Below are positions 20,662-29,202 of a stretch of 64,000 nucleotides of DNA, one piece after another; position 1 is the first letter of the stretch, and each line of letters begins with the position of its first letter. Position numbers and translations under genes: made by a program. Source of the DNA: WHSW01 sp963722175. GTDB lineage: Bacteria; Actinomycetota; Thermoleophilia; Solirubrobacterales; 70-9. The notes beneath the pieces are model-generated. The model was not told the DNA's origin and ran no database searches. It was given only the letters and a program-made list of their open reading frames with translations. The stretch covers positions 78,419 to 142,418 of the forward strand of contig CAVRKA010000007.1 in NCBI GenBank assembly GCA_963722175.1, written 5' to 3'.

Positions 20662-20742
20662 ACGCGCTGTCGCGACTGGCGCGAGAAGGTGGAGCACCAC
20701 CGGGGAACGACAGCCACCGCAGCCGCGCGCCTGGGCATCGAC
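20662..20742 (+). ncRNA. ZTP riboswitch (pfl motif)
   Basis: The 80 bases before glyA contain both conserved blocks of the ZTP/ZMP riboswitch. The first half is CGCGACTGGCG followed by GTGGA and ACCACCGGGGA. The second is the GCC-rich P3 stem followed by CGCCTGGGCA. The class senses ZMP/ZTP, which builds up when 10-formyl-tetrahydrofolate runs low, and it commonly sits upstream of glyA, folD and purH. The element ends about 20 bases before the glyA start with its GGAGG ribosome site, which fits control of translation or of nearby termination. Confidence 0.88.
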
Positions 20743-20760
20743 CGACTCCTGGAGGTGCCC

Positions 20761-22044
20761 GTGGCCGCGCAACTACTCACCAGCCCGACTCTCGAAGCGA
20801 CCGATCCGGCGGTGGCCGAGCTGATCGAGGGCGAGGTCGCCCGCGAGTCGGAGACGATCTGCCTGATCCCGTCCGAGAACTACGTCTCCCCTGGCGTGCT
20901 CGAAGCGCTGGGGAGCGTGTTGACGAACAAGTACTCCGAGGGCTACCCGGGGCGGCGCTACTACGAGGGCCAGCAGCTCGTCGATCGGCTCGAGCCGCTC
21001 GCGATCGAGCGCGCCAAGGCGCTCTTCGGGGTCGAGCACGCGAACGTCCAGCCGTACTCGGGGTCCCCGGCCAACCTCGCCGTCTATCTCGCCTGCGCCG
21101 AGCCAGGCGACACGGTCATGGGGATGGCGCTGCCGATGGGAGGTCACCTCACCCACGGCTGGAACGTCTCGATCACCGGCAAGTGGTTTCGGCCGGTCCA
21201 GTACGGCGTCCGCCGCGATACCGGTCAGGTCGACCTCGACGAGGTCCGCGAGCTGGCGCTGAGGGAGCGGCCGCGGCTGATCTTCTGCGGTGGCACGGCG
21301 GTCCCTCGCACGATCGACTTCGGGAGCTTCGCCGCGATCGCCCGCGAGGTCGACGCCGCCCTGATCGCCGACATCGCCCATATCGCCGGTCTGATCGCCG
21401 GCGGCGTTCACCCGTCGCCGGTCGGGCACGCCGACGTGATCTCGACCACCACCCACAAGACGCTGCGCGGCCCGCGGGGCGCGATGTTGATGTGTGGCGC
21501 CGAGCGGGCCGACGCAATCGATCGCGCCGTCTTTCCCGGGCTTCAGGGTGGGCCGCACAACCACACGACGGCGGCGATCGCGGTCGCGCTCGAGGAGGCG
21601 CGCCTGCCGGCGTTCGCCGACTACGCGAGCCGGACCGTCGCCAACGCGAAGGTGCTGGCCGCGGCGCTGGCCGCGCGGGGCTTCGACCTCGTCTCCGGCG
21701 GGACCGACAACCATCTGCTGCTCGTCGATCTGACGAACAAGGACGTGTCCGGCAAGGTCGCGGCCGCGGCACTCGACCGGGCACGGATCACCACCAACTA
21801 CAACACGGTCCCCTTCGATCCCCGCAAGCCCTTCGATCCCTCCGGGATCCGGCTAGGGACGCCCGCGGCCACGACTCGTGGCATGGGCGAGGCGGAGATG
21901 GAGCTGATCGCGGGCTGGATCGACGAGGGGATCGAGGCGGCGAAGCGGGCGGACGAGCCGAGCATCGCGCGGATCGCCGAGCGGGTGCGGGAGCTCACGA
22001 CGGGCTTCCCGATCCCCGGCGCGGCACTAGCCTTGGACGCGTGA
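20761..22044 (+). CDS. glyA: Serine hydroxymethyltransferase
   Basis: This 427-residue PLP enzyme interconverts serine plus tetrahydrofolate and glycine plus 5,10-methylene-THF. Motifs: IPSENYVSPGVLEALGSVLTNKYSEGYPGRRYY, ANVQPYSGSPANLAVY, GGHLTHGW, and STTTHKTLRGPRG with the PLP Lys at about residue 233. The GTG start at 20761 has a GGAGG site at the right distance. It follows a ZTP riboswitch. The stop overlaps the DAHP synthase start as GTGA. Confidence 0.96.
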   Translation: MAAQLLTSPTLEATDPAVAELIEGEVARESETICLIPSENYVSPGVLEALGSVLTNKYSEGYPGRRYYEGQQLVDRLEPLAIERAKALFGVEHANVQPYSGSPANLAVYLACAEPGDTVMGMALPMGGHLTHGWNVSITGKWFRPVQYGVRRDTGQVDLDEVRELALRERPRLIFCGGTAVPRTIDFGSFAAIAREVDAALIADIAHIAGLIAGGVHPSPVGHADVISTTTHKTLRGPRGAMLMCGAERADAIDRAVFPGLQGGPHNHTTAAIAVALEEARLPAFADYASRTVANAKVLAAALAARGFDLVSGGTDNHLLLVDLTNKDVSGKVAAAALDRARITTNYNTVPFDPRKPFDPSGIRLGTPAATTRGMGEAEMELIAGWIDEGIEAAKRADEPSIARIAERVRELTTGFPIPGAALALDA

Positions 22045-23393
22045 GCGCACCCCCGAAACCCCCCGGCGATCTCGACGCGTGGCGCGCGCTGCCCGCCGTC
22101 CAGCAGCCGGAGTGGCCGGACCCCGACCAGGTCCGGACCGTCACGGCCGAGCTGGCGGGGCAGCCACCGCTGGTCTTCGCCGGCGAATGCGACCAGCTCA
22201 GGGACCGGCTCGCCGCCGTGGCGCGGGGCGAGGCGTTCGTGCTACAGGGGGGCGACTGCGCCGAGCTGTTCTCCGGATCCACAGCCGACTCCGTGCGCAG
22301 CAAGCTCGAGACGCTGCTGCAGATGGCCCTCGTGCTCACGTACGCCGCCAGCGTGCCGGTCGTCAAGATCGGGCGGATGGCGGGGCAGTTCGCGAAGCCC
22401 CGATCGCAACCCACCGAGTCGCTCGACGGGGTCGAGCTGCCGACCTACCGCGGCGAGGCGGTCAACGGCCTCGAGTTCACTCCCGAGTCGCGGCGCCCCG
22501 ACCCCGAGCGCCTGCTGCGCGCCTACCACAGCGCCGCCGCGACGCTGAACCTGGCCCGGGCCTTCGCGCATGGCGGCTACGCCGACCTGCACCAGGCGCA
22601 CGCGTGGAACAAGGACTTCGTCGCCCAGAGCCCGGCCGGACAGCGGTATGAGCAGCTCGCGGGTGAGATCGACCGGGCGCTGGCGTTCATGAATGCCTGC
22701 GGCATCGACCCGGAGGAGCTCCACGGGGTCGAGTTCTACTCCAGCCACGAGGCCCTGCTGCTGGAGTACGAGCGGGCCTTGACCCGGATCGACAGCCGCA
22801 CCGGGCTGCCGTACGACGTCTCCGCGCACCTGGTCTGGATCGGCGAGCGGACCCGGGACCTCGACGGCGCCCACGTCGACTTCTGCAGCCGGATCCGCAA
22901 CCCGATCGGTGTCAAGCTCGGCCCGACCGCATCCGCCGATGACGCCCTGGGGCTGATCGAGCGCCTCAACCCCGACGGCGAGCCGGGCCGGCTGACGCTG
23001 ATCACCCGGATGGGCGCCGAGAAGATCCGGGCCATCCTGCCGCCGCTCGTGGAGGAGGTCACGCGGAACGCCGCGCCGGTCACCTGGATCTGCGACCCGA
23101 TGCACGGGAACACGTTCGAGGCGCCGAGCGGCCACAAGACCCGCCGCCTCGATCACGTGCTCGACGAGGTGGCCGGCTTCTTCGAGGTGCACCGGGCCCT
23201 CGGCACCCATCCGGGGGGCATCCACGTCGAGTTCACCGGCGACGACGTCACCGAGTGCATCGGTGGGGGCGATGAGATCTTCGAAGGCGACCTGCACCAG
23301 CGTTACGAGACGGCGTGCGACCCCCGGCTCAACCGCGGGCAGGCCCTGGACCTGGCGTTCATGGTCGCCGAGATGTACGGCGGCCGGCGCTAG
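22041..23393 (+). CDS. aroG: 3-deoxy-7-phosphoheptulonate synthase, class II
   Basis: This 450-residue enzyme condenses PEP and erythrose 4-phosphate, the first step to chorismate. Class II (plant/actinobacterial AroG) features: FVLQGGDCAE with the metal-binding Cys, VVKIGRMAGQFAKPRS, WIGERTRDLDGAHVDF, NPIGVKLGP, CDPMHGNT and GIHVEFTG with metal ligands. The GTG start overlaps the glyA stop (GTGA), so translation is coupled and the gene shares the ZTP riboswitch. This placement links chorismate (hence p-aminobenzoate and folate) supply to the C1 alarmone. Confidence 0.95.
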   Translation: MSAPPKPPGDLDAWRALPAVQQPEWPDPDQVRTVTAELAGQPPLVFAGECDQLRDRLAAVARGEAFVLQGGDCAELFSGSTADSVRSKLETLLQMALVLTYAASVPVVKIGRMAGQFAKPRSQPTESLDGVELPTYRGEAVNGLEFTPESRRPDPERLLRAYHSAAATLNLARAFAHGGYADLHQAHAWNKDFVAQSPAGQRYEQLAGEIDRALAFMNACGIDPEELHGVEFYSSHEALLLEYERALTRIDSRTGLPYDVSAHLVWIGERTRDLDGAHVDFCSRIRNPIGVKLGPTASADDALGLIERLNPDGEPGRLTLITRMGAEKIRAILPPLVEEVTRNAAPVTWICDPMHGNTFEAPSGHKTRRLDHVLDEVAGFFEVHRALGTHPGGIHVEFTGDDVTECIGGGDEIFEGDLHQRYETACDPRLNRGQALDLAFMVAEMYGGRR

Positions 23394-23418
23394 CGCTTCC
23401 GGATCCGGGCCTCGTTGC

Positions 23419-24210
23419 TCAGTCGATCAGGCGGCGCTCCATCCGGCGGACCGCGATCCGCCAGAGGGCGAGCGAGAAGGCGACGAGCGCCAAGAAGCGC
23501 AGCGCGTCGACCGGCTCGAAGCCGAACGCGGCGCCGCGCACCAGCTCGACGAGCTGGTAGAGCGGGTTGAAGTTGGCCGCGATCTGGAAGCCCTCCGGCA
23601 GCTGGTCGATCGGGAAGAAGGTCCCGGCCACCAGGAAGAGCGGCGTGATCACCAGCGTGGTCACGTAGTTGAACTGGTCGATCTTCGCGACCGACGCCGC
23701 GACCGCGATCCCGAAGGCCGCGAAGCCGAGGGCCGTGACGAAGCAGAAGATCGGCACCAGCAGCATCTCGATCGTCGGGTCGAGGCCGAAGAAGAACGAG
23801 ACGACCAGCGGGAAGCAGCCGTAGAAGCCCGCCCGCAGGCCGATCCACAGCATCTCGGCGGTGACCAGCTCCTCGACGTCGATCGGCGCGGCGAGCAGCG
23901 CGTCGTAAGTCCGCTGGAAGCGCTCCTTGACGAAGGTCCCGAACATCGCCGGCAGGGCGCTGGAGAAGATCACCGCGGTCGCGACCATGCCGGTCCCGAC
24001 GAACTCGACGTAGCTGAGCCCGTCGACGCCGTCGATGAGCGTCGCTCCGAGACCGACCCCGAACGCCAGCAGGTAGATGACCGGCTCGAGCACGCTGGAG
24101 AACGTCGTCGCCTTCCAGAAGGTGCGGAAGTTGGCGAGCTCGCGGCTCATCACCGCGCCGATCGCCGCCGGATCGAGCCTGCGGATCCTCACCTCGCCCG
24201 GGGAGCTCAC
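23419..24210 (-). CDS. ABC-2 type exporter permease
   Basis: A 263-residue membrane protein with six hydrophobic segments and the ABC-2 pattern MSRELANFRTFWKATTFSSVLEPVIYLLAFG at the N-terminus. Further features are ERFQRTYDALLAAPID and, in the last third, PLFLVAGTFFPIDQLP, the DrrB/NodJ-like signature. The GTG start at 24210 overlaps the stop of the ATPase gene (GTGA). It would form a homodimer with two copies of the ATPase to export drugs, lipids or polysaccharide; the substrate is unknown. Confidence 0.88.
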   Translation of the reverse strand: MSSPGEVRIRRLDPAAIGAVMSRELANFRTFWKATTFSSVLEPVIYLLAFGVGLGATLIDGVDGLSYVEFVGTGMVATAVIFSSALPAMFGTFVKERFQRTYDALLAAPIDVEELVTAEMLWIGLRAGFYGCFPLVVSFFFGLDPTIEMLLVPIFCFVTALGFAAFGIAVAASVAKIDQFNYVTTLVITPLFLVAGTFFPIDQLPEGFQIAANFNPLYQLVELVRGAAFGFEPVDALRFLALVAFSLALWRIAVRRMERRLID

Positions 24211-25121
24211 TCGGCCTCCTCCCCGGTCAGCAGGACGAAGACGTCCTCGAGCGAGGCCGCGCGGCGGATCGCGTCGTCGGGGACGCTGCCGTTGGTCGAG
24301 CGCTCGGAGCCGACGATCGCAATCGCGGGACCCGCCGGCCTGACCGCCAGGCCGTCGGACTCGGCCAGGGCGCGCGCCTCGGCGAGCCGGTCCGGCGGCC
24401 CGTAGACCTCCGCGGTCTCGCGCCCGGCGTGCTTGGCGATCAGCGCCGCCGGCCGGCCGCGCGCGACGATCTTGCCGTGCGCCATCACCGCGACCTCGTC
24501 GGCGAGCCGCTCGGCCTCCTCGATGTAGTGGGTCGACATCAGGATCGTCGCCCCGCGCGACCGCAGGCCGTCGATCAGCGTCCACATCTGCGTGCGGATC
24601 TGCGGGTCGAGCCCGACGGTCGGCTCGTCCAGCAGGACGAGGCGCGGCTCGTGGACGAGGCCGCGAGCGAGCAGCAGCCGCCGGCGCATCCCGCCGGACA
24701 GCTCGTCGACCGCGTCCTTGCGACGGTCCTGGAGCCGCGCCAGGTCGAGCGCCTTGTCCACCGCGGCTGCTACATCCGGCACGCGGTAGAGCCGCGCGAA
24801 GACGGCGAGGTTGTCCTCGACCGTGACGTCGACGTCGAGGTTGTCGAGCTGCGGCGTGACGCCCATCACCGCGCGCGCCGCCTTCGCCTGACGCGGGAGC
24901 TCGAACTCGAGCACCCGCAGGTCGCCCGAGTCGGCGATCGCCTGACCGGTCAGCAGCCGCATCGTCGTCGACTTCCCGGCGCCGTTCGGGCCCAGGAGGC
25001 CGAGGCAGATCCCGGCCGGCACGTCGAGATCGAGACCGTCGACGGCGGTGATCGGCCCGAAGGTCTTGACGACCCCGCGCAGCGAGATCGCGGTCTGCGG
25101 TGGCACTGCTTCGCTCATCAT
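24207..25121 (-). CDS. ABC exporter ATP-binding protein (DrrA-like)
   Basis: A 304-residue ATPase. Walker A GPNGAGKSTT, Q-loop VTPQLDN, signature LSGGMRRRL, Walker B LVLLDEPTVGLD and switch His in MSTHYIEEAE are all present. The C-terminal 80 residues are the extension found in DrrA/NodI-type exporters. Two adjacent ATGs (25121, 25118) follow GGAGA; the second is better spaced. It forms an operon with the permease (GTGA overlap). Confidence 0.9.
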   Translation of the reverse strand: MMSEAVPPQTAISLRGVVKTFGPITAVDGLDLDVPAGICLGLLGPNGAGKSTTMRLLTGQAIADSGDLRVLEFELPRQAKAARAVMGVTPQLDNLDVDVTVEDNLAVFARLYRVPDVAAAVDKALDLARLQDRRKDAVDELSGGMRRRLLLARGLVHEPRLVLLDEPTVGLDPQIRTQMWTLIDGLRSRGATILMSTHYIEEAERLADEVAVMAHGKIVARGRPAALIAKHAGRETAEVYGPPDRLAEARALAESDGLAVRPAGPAIAIVGSERSTNGSVPDDAIRRAASLEDVFVLLTGEEAE

Positions 25122-25164
25122 CTCCAGGGTAGACCGGGGCCGGCTGTCGGACTCATCGGCCCGG

Positions 25165-26175
25165 TCAGAACAGGCTCGCCTGGCGCGCGCGGGCGCGCGG
25201 TGCCGCGGCCCGGTCGTCGGGCTCCCGCCTGAACCGGCTGGGCCTGCGCTTGCCGCGGGCGCGCTTCGCGAGGCGCTCGCGCTCATCGCTCGGCATGTAG
25301 GCGCCCTTTCGATAGAGCCGCTCGTAACGGTCGATCAGGTCGGGGCGGTACTGGCGCAGCCAGTCGAACCAGATCTCGCGCACCTCGCCGCGCAGGTGCA
25401 GGCCGACGCCGCCGATGTTCTCGGCCCCCGCCTCGCCGCAGGCCTCGGCCAGCTCCTCGATCTGTCCCGGCGCGTCGTTGACCCCCGGGATCAGCGGGGC
25501 GATCAGCACGCCGACCGGGATCCCGGCGCGGCGCAGCTCGGCGATCGCCTCGATCCGCTTCAACGGGTGCGGGGTGTGCGGCTCGGTCTGCCGCCACGCC
25601 TTCTCCTCCAGGGTCGGGATCGAGAGGTTGGCGACGAACTCGGTCCGCTCGCAGAGCTGCTTCATCAACCCGATGTCGCGGAGCAGGAGCGGCGACTTGG
25701 TCAGCACCGAGCACGGGTTGGCGAAGTCCCGCATCGCCTCCCAGATCCCCTCCATCAGCCGGTAGCGCCCCTCGACCCACTGGTAGGGGTCCGTGTTGGT
25801 CCCCAGAGCGACGTGCTCGCCCTTCCACGACGGCCGGCGCAGCTCTGCCCGCACCAGCTCCGGCACGTTGACCTTGACGACTATCTCGCGCTCGAAGTCC
25901 TCGCGAGCGTTCAGGTCCAGGTAGGTGTGGGTCGGGCGGGCGAAGCAGTAGGCCTATAAGGAGCACGCGTGGGTGCACCCGCGGTAAGGGTTGATCGTCC
26001 ACCGGAACGGCATCCGCGAGTGCTTCGGCACCCGGTTGAGGCCCGAGCGGGCCTCAACCTCGTGGAAACGGATCCCGAGCGCCTCGGGAGCGTCGAAGGT
26101 GCGGACGGTGGACTCACCCAGCCCGGGCAGCAGGCCCTGCGTGCTTGCTCCCTTCTGAAGGTTTTCCCAACGCAC
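25165..26175 (-). pseudogene. Radical SAM protein, Rv2578c family, interrupted by in-frame TAG
   Basis: The product reads VRWENLQKG..., TRTFD-like VRTFDAPEALGIRFHEV, RVPKHSRMPFRWTINPYRGC, then the Fe-S loop, FARPTHTYLDL, VKVNVPELVRAELRRPSW, ALGTNTDPYQWVEGRY and LTKSPLLLRDI. This is the Rv2578c/SplB-related radical SAM family. The Fe-S motif should be CTHACSYC; instead it reads CTHACSL-stop-AYC. Nine extra bases containing TAG (25954-25956) sit inside the motif, and both sides are in the same frame. The GTG start at 26175 matches the MRW start I recall for homologs, and a LexA box overlaps it. As written the protein is dead unless the insertion is a sequence error. Confidence 0.82.
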
Positions 26176-26188
26176 GAACACATGTTCG
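26175..26188 (-). promoter_or_regulatory. LexA operator (SOS box) at the radical SAM gene start
   Basis: Read on the minus strand the site is CGAACATGTGTTCG: perfect 6-base arms CGAACA and TGTTCG around TG, matching the actinobacterial LexA consensus. Its last base is the first base of the GTG start codon. Bound LexA would cover the promoter and start of a leaderless or short-leader mRNA. I recall the M. tuberculosis homolog Rv2578c being listed as LexA-regulated, which fits. Confidence 0.75.
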
Positions 26189-26499
26189 CACATGGGGAAG
26201 ACGTGATGGGAGCGAGCATCGACCTCGGCCCCGCTCTCCCGGCCGCGGCCTCGAAAGTGAACTGTGACGACGACGCGGTCACCGGCGTCGGTGAACTCCT
26301 CGGGGATGGTCTCGAGCTCCTCCCACACCGCCTCCCAGCGCTGCAGATACGCCCGGACCTGGTCGATCCCCCGCATCGGGGGCTCCTCGGCAGGGCTCCA
26401 GACGACGTCGGCGTCGGTGTCGGCCAGCGCCCGTTCGAGGTCCCCCTGCGCGTAGGCCTCGAGCGCTCCGCGCACGATCTCGACGTGCTCCTGCGACAT
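26176..26499 (-). pseudogene. SnoaL-like (NTF2-fold) protein, C-terminally truncated
   Basis: The product begins MSQEHVEIVRGALEAYAQGD and continues through VVWSPAEEPPMRGIDQVRAYLQRW and ITDAGDR-like FTDAGDRVVVTVHFRGRGRESG. These are typical of small SnoaL-like proteins of Thermoleophilia and Rubrobacter. The family normally ends with a strand 'HVFTLRDGKVVR.E.Y' and about 20 more residues. Here similarity stops after SHHVF at about 26200, and the frame runs without a stop straight into the radical SAM gene. Either the end was deleted, placing the next gene's operator at the junction, or the two are truly fused. Function unknown. Confidence 0.65.
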
Positions 26500-26531
26500 C
26501 GGCTCGCAGTATCTCGCGCCGGGCTCGGCCG

Positions 26532-27566
26532 TCAGAGCTCGAGCTCGGCGGGGGTGACGCGCAGCTCCCGCACCGTGCCGTCGCGGACCAGGCGGAGGCG
26601 CGCCTCGGCGCCGATCCGCTCGGCGACCATCAGCCGCTGCAGGTCGGCGGCCGACTCGATCGGGTCGCCATCGAGCTCGAAGATCACGTCACCGACCCGC
26701 AATCCGGCGGCTTCGGCGGGGCTGCCCGGGACGAGCTCGACGACCTCCACCCCGCGCTCGGTGCCGGCAGCGGTCCGCGCCCGCGGCGGCAGCGGCGCCG
26801 GCCCGCCGGCGATCCCGAGGTAGGCGCGGCGCACCCGCCCCTCGGAGATCAGCGCGGCGATGATCCGCTGGGTGACCGCACTCACCGGGACGGCGAGTCC
26901 GAGCCCGATCCCGGCCACCGCGGTGTTGACGCCGACCACCTGGCCGTGGCTGTCGGCGAGCGCGCCGCCCGAGTTGCCGGGATTAAGCGCCGCGTCGGTC
27001 TGGATCAGGTTGTCGATCACCCGCGCGGCGCGCCCGGCTCGTGCCGGCAGGGCCCGCCCGAGCGCCGAGACGACGCCCGCGGTCACCGAGCCCTCGAAAC
27101 CGTGCGGGTTGCCGATCGCGACGACGAGCTGGCCGACCCGCAGGCGCTGGGCGTCCCCGAGCTCGGCGGGGACGAGATCGGAGCCGTCGGCGCGGACGAC
27201 GGCGAGGTCCGAGAGCGGATCCGAGCCGGCGACCGTGAAGCGCAGCTCGCGCCCGTCGGTGAACCGGGCGGTGCCGCCGTCGTTGCCGTCGACGACGTGC
27301 GCGGAGGTGAGGATGAAGCCGTCGTGGGTCAGCACCACCCCGCTGCCGGCGCCCGCCTGGACGCGGCCGCGGCGGGTGCGGCGCTGGACCCGGAGACTGG
27401 CGACCGACGGCGCCAGCGTCTCGGCGACTCCCGAGACGGCGCGCGAGTAGGCGTCGAGCGCCTCTTCGTCGCCGGGCGGCGCCGACTCGACCGGGACGTC
27501 GAAGGCCGACGATGCGGCGGGCTTGCGATCCGGCGCCTTCCCCTCGATCAAGCGCAGCAGGGCCAT
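26532..27566 (-). CDS. HtrA/DegP-type serine protease with PDZ domain
   Basis: A 344-residue S1C protease. The catalytic triad is visible: His in LTSAHVVDG, Asp in DPLSDLAVV, Ser in NPGNSGGAL. A PDZ domain follows (residues about 260-340, VVELVPGSPAEAAGLRVGDVI, LDGDPI). Unlike most HtrA proteins it has no signal peptide or N-terminal membrane segment, so as called it is cytoplasmic; an upstream frame for a TM segment is not evident. HtrA proteins degrade or refold damaged proteins. Confidence 0.9.
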   Translation of the reverse strand: MALLRLIEGKAPDRKPAASSAFDVPVESAPPGDEEALDAYSRAVSGVAETLAPSVASLRVQRRTRRGRVQAGAGSGVVLTHDGFILTSAHVVDGNDGGTARFTDGRELRFTVAGSDPLSDLAVVRADGSDLVPAELGDAQRLRVGQLVVAIGNPHGFEGSVTAGVVSALGRALPARAGRAARVIDNLIQTDAALNPGNSGGALADSHGQVVGVNTAVAGIGLGLAVPVSAVTQRIIAALISEGRVRRAYLGIAGGPAPLPPRARTAAGTERGVEVVELVPGSPAEAAGLRVGDVIFELDGDPIESAADLQRLMVAERIGAEARLRLVRDGTVRELRVTPAELEL

Positions 27567-27587
27567 GCCCCAAGCCTAATAGGCGGG

Positions 27588-28241
27588 CTACGCCGGCTTC
27601 GCGGGCACCGCCGCGGAGACCAGCTCGGCGGCACGGGCCACCGCCTCCGGCGGCAGCCAGTGGCCGGCATCCGTCTCCAGGTACTCGACCTCCAACGTGG
27701 CTGCGGTCAGCAGCTCGTGGGCGGTGCGGGCGAACTCGACCGAGATCACCGGATCGTTGCGACCGTGATGGATCAGGACGGGTAGCCCGGTGCGCCCGCC
27801 GAGGTCGGGGCTCCAGCCCTCGACCGTGGGGATGAAGCCACTGAAGGCGAGAATCGCGCGCGGCGACGGCCGCCCGCCGCCGAGCCCGACGGCATACGAC
27901 ATCACCGCGCCCATCGAGAAGCCGCCGATCACGGTCCGCTGCCAGTCGATTCCGCGCTCGGCGAGGAGCGCGTCCAGGAACCCGGTCAGCTGCGCGTAGC
28001 TGCCGGCGAAGGTGACGGGGTCGGGGTAGCCGACCCGCGGGACCAGATACCAGTGCCGGCCGCCCGGCGGGATCCCGGTCAGCGGCGCCCCCGTGGTCAC
28101 CCCGAGCAGCCGCCGCTCCGGGTCGAGGACGTCGAGCAGGCCGAAGAGGTCGTTCTCGTCGGCGCCGCGGCCGTGGTTGAGGATCAGCGCCCCGTCGGGC
28201 TCGCCGGCCGGCTCGCGCAGCCTGTGAACCAGGTCGCTCAC
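27588..28241 (-). CDS. Phospholipase/carboxylesterase (MhqD-like alpha/beta hydrolase)
   Basis: A 217-residue alpha/beta hydrolase. The nucleophile elbow GGFSMGAV has Ser near residue 109, the Asp lies in HHGRNDPVI and the His in DAGHWLP. ILNHGRGADENDLFGL near the N-terminus is the oxyanion-hole region of the YtpP/MhqD carboxylesterases. The GTG start at 28241 overlaps the stop of the upstream ring-cleavage dioxygenase (GTGA). Together with the dioxygenase and the divergent MarR gene it matches the MhqD-MhqO/E-MhqR arrangement for quinone stress. Confidence 0.85.
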   Translation of the reverse strand: MSDLVHRLREPAGEPDGALILNHGRGADENDLFGLLDVLDPERRLLGVTTGAPLTGIPPGGRHWYLVPRVGYPDPVTFAGSYAQLTGFLDALLAERGIDWQRTVIGGFSMGAVMSYAVGLGGGRPSPRAILAFSGFIPTVEGWSPDLGGRTGLPVLIHHGRNDPVISVEFARTAHELLTAATLEVEYLETDAGHWLPPEAVARAAELVSAAVPAKPA

Positions 28242-29176
28242 TCGCCGCCGCCCGAGGCGCCCGCGTGGGTCGCGGTCCGCGGGTTGACGACCGGGGTCAG
28301 CTCCGCCTCGATGTGCGCCCGCCGGCGCTCCAGGAACGGCGGCAGGATGAGCTCCTCGCCGAGGTGGTCGGGATCCTCGTCGATCCCGAACCCGGGACCG
28401 AGGGTCGCGATCTCGAACAGCACTCCGCTCGGCTCGCGAAAGTAGATCGAGCGGAACCAGAAGCGGTCGATCACCGGGGTCGGGCGGGCGCCGCCGATGA
28501 TCGCGCGCTCGCGCCATGCCAGGTGCTCGTCCATCTCCGACGCCCAGGCGATGTGGTGCACGGTCCCGGCGCCCTCGATCCCCGGCTCGGCCGGCGCCTC
28601 GTCGTAGATCCACAGGCCGCCGCGCGCGTCGCCGCGTGCCTCCCAGCCGTCGCCGGCGCGCTCGAACTCGAGGCTCTCGAGCAGCTCGGTGCTGCGCTCG
28701 CGATCGCTCGTGTAGGCGCGGGCGGCGTGAAAGCCCTGCAATGCCAGCTCGCCCGGAACCTCCGGGTGGTCGGCGATCAGCGGCTGGTCGGGGACCTCGG
28801 CGACGAGCAGCTCGTGACCGAGGCCCTCGGGGTCGGCGAAGCGCAGTGACTCGCCGTCCCGCGATGTCTCGATCCCCGCGGCGCCGAGGCGCTCGGCCCA
28901 GAAGTCGAGCGCGGCCTCGGAGGCGACCCGCCAGACGATCCGGTGGACCATCCCGGCACCGGCGCGGCCCCGCGCGGCGCCACGGAACTCGAAGAACGTG
29001 ATGTCGGAGCCCGGGCTGCCCTGTTCGTCGGCGTAGAAGAGGTGGTAGACGCTCGGCTGGTCCTGGTTCACGGTCTTCTTGACCATCCGCAAGCCGAGCG
29101 TGCCGGCGTAGAAGTCGATGTTCGCCTGCGCGTCGCCGGTGATCGCGGTGATGTGGTGGATCCCCTCGAGCTTCAT
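28238..29176 (-). CDS. Extradiol ring-cleavage dioxygenase (MhqO/LinE-like VOC family)
   Basis: A 312-residue two-domain VOC protein that starts MKLEGIHHITAITGDAQANIDFYAGTLGLR. Metal ligands are predicted in GIHHIT (His), VHHIAWA (His) and PSGVLFEIAT (Glu), the pattern of hydroquinone-cleaving dioxygenases such as LinE, PcpA and MhqO. The GGGAGG site precedes the ATG at 29176. It is divergent from a MarR regulator and overlaps the esterase gene. Likely role: ring opening of (methyl)hydroquinones, as an inference from family and neighbours. Confidence 0.88.
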   Translation of the reverse strand: MKLEGIHHITAITGDAQANIDFYAGTLGLRMVKKTVNQDQPSVYHLFYADEQGSPGSDITFFEFRGAARGRAGAGMVHRIVWRVASEAALDFWAERLGAAGIETSRDGESLRFADPEGLGHELLVAEVPDQPLIADHPEVPGELALQGFHAARAYTSDRERSTELLESLEFERAGDGWEARGDARGGLWIYDEAPAEPGIEGAGTVHHIAWASEMDEHLAWRERAIIGGARPTPVIDRFWFRSIYFREPSGVLFEIATLGPGFGIDEDPDHLGEELILPPFLERRRAHIEAELTPVVNPRTATHAGASGGGE

Positions 29177-29202
29177 GAACTCTTCCTCCCGGGCCGAAGT
29201 AG

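Noticed and set aside
25954..25956. TAG in the radical SAM motif as a recoded pyrrolysine
   Set aside because: No pyl genes are in the window, the three extra residues break the Cys spacing, and the insertion is not part of the family; damage or a sequence error is simpler.
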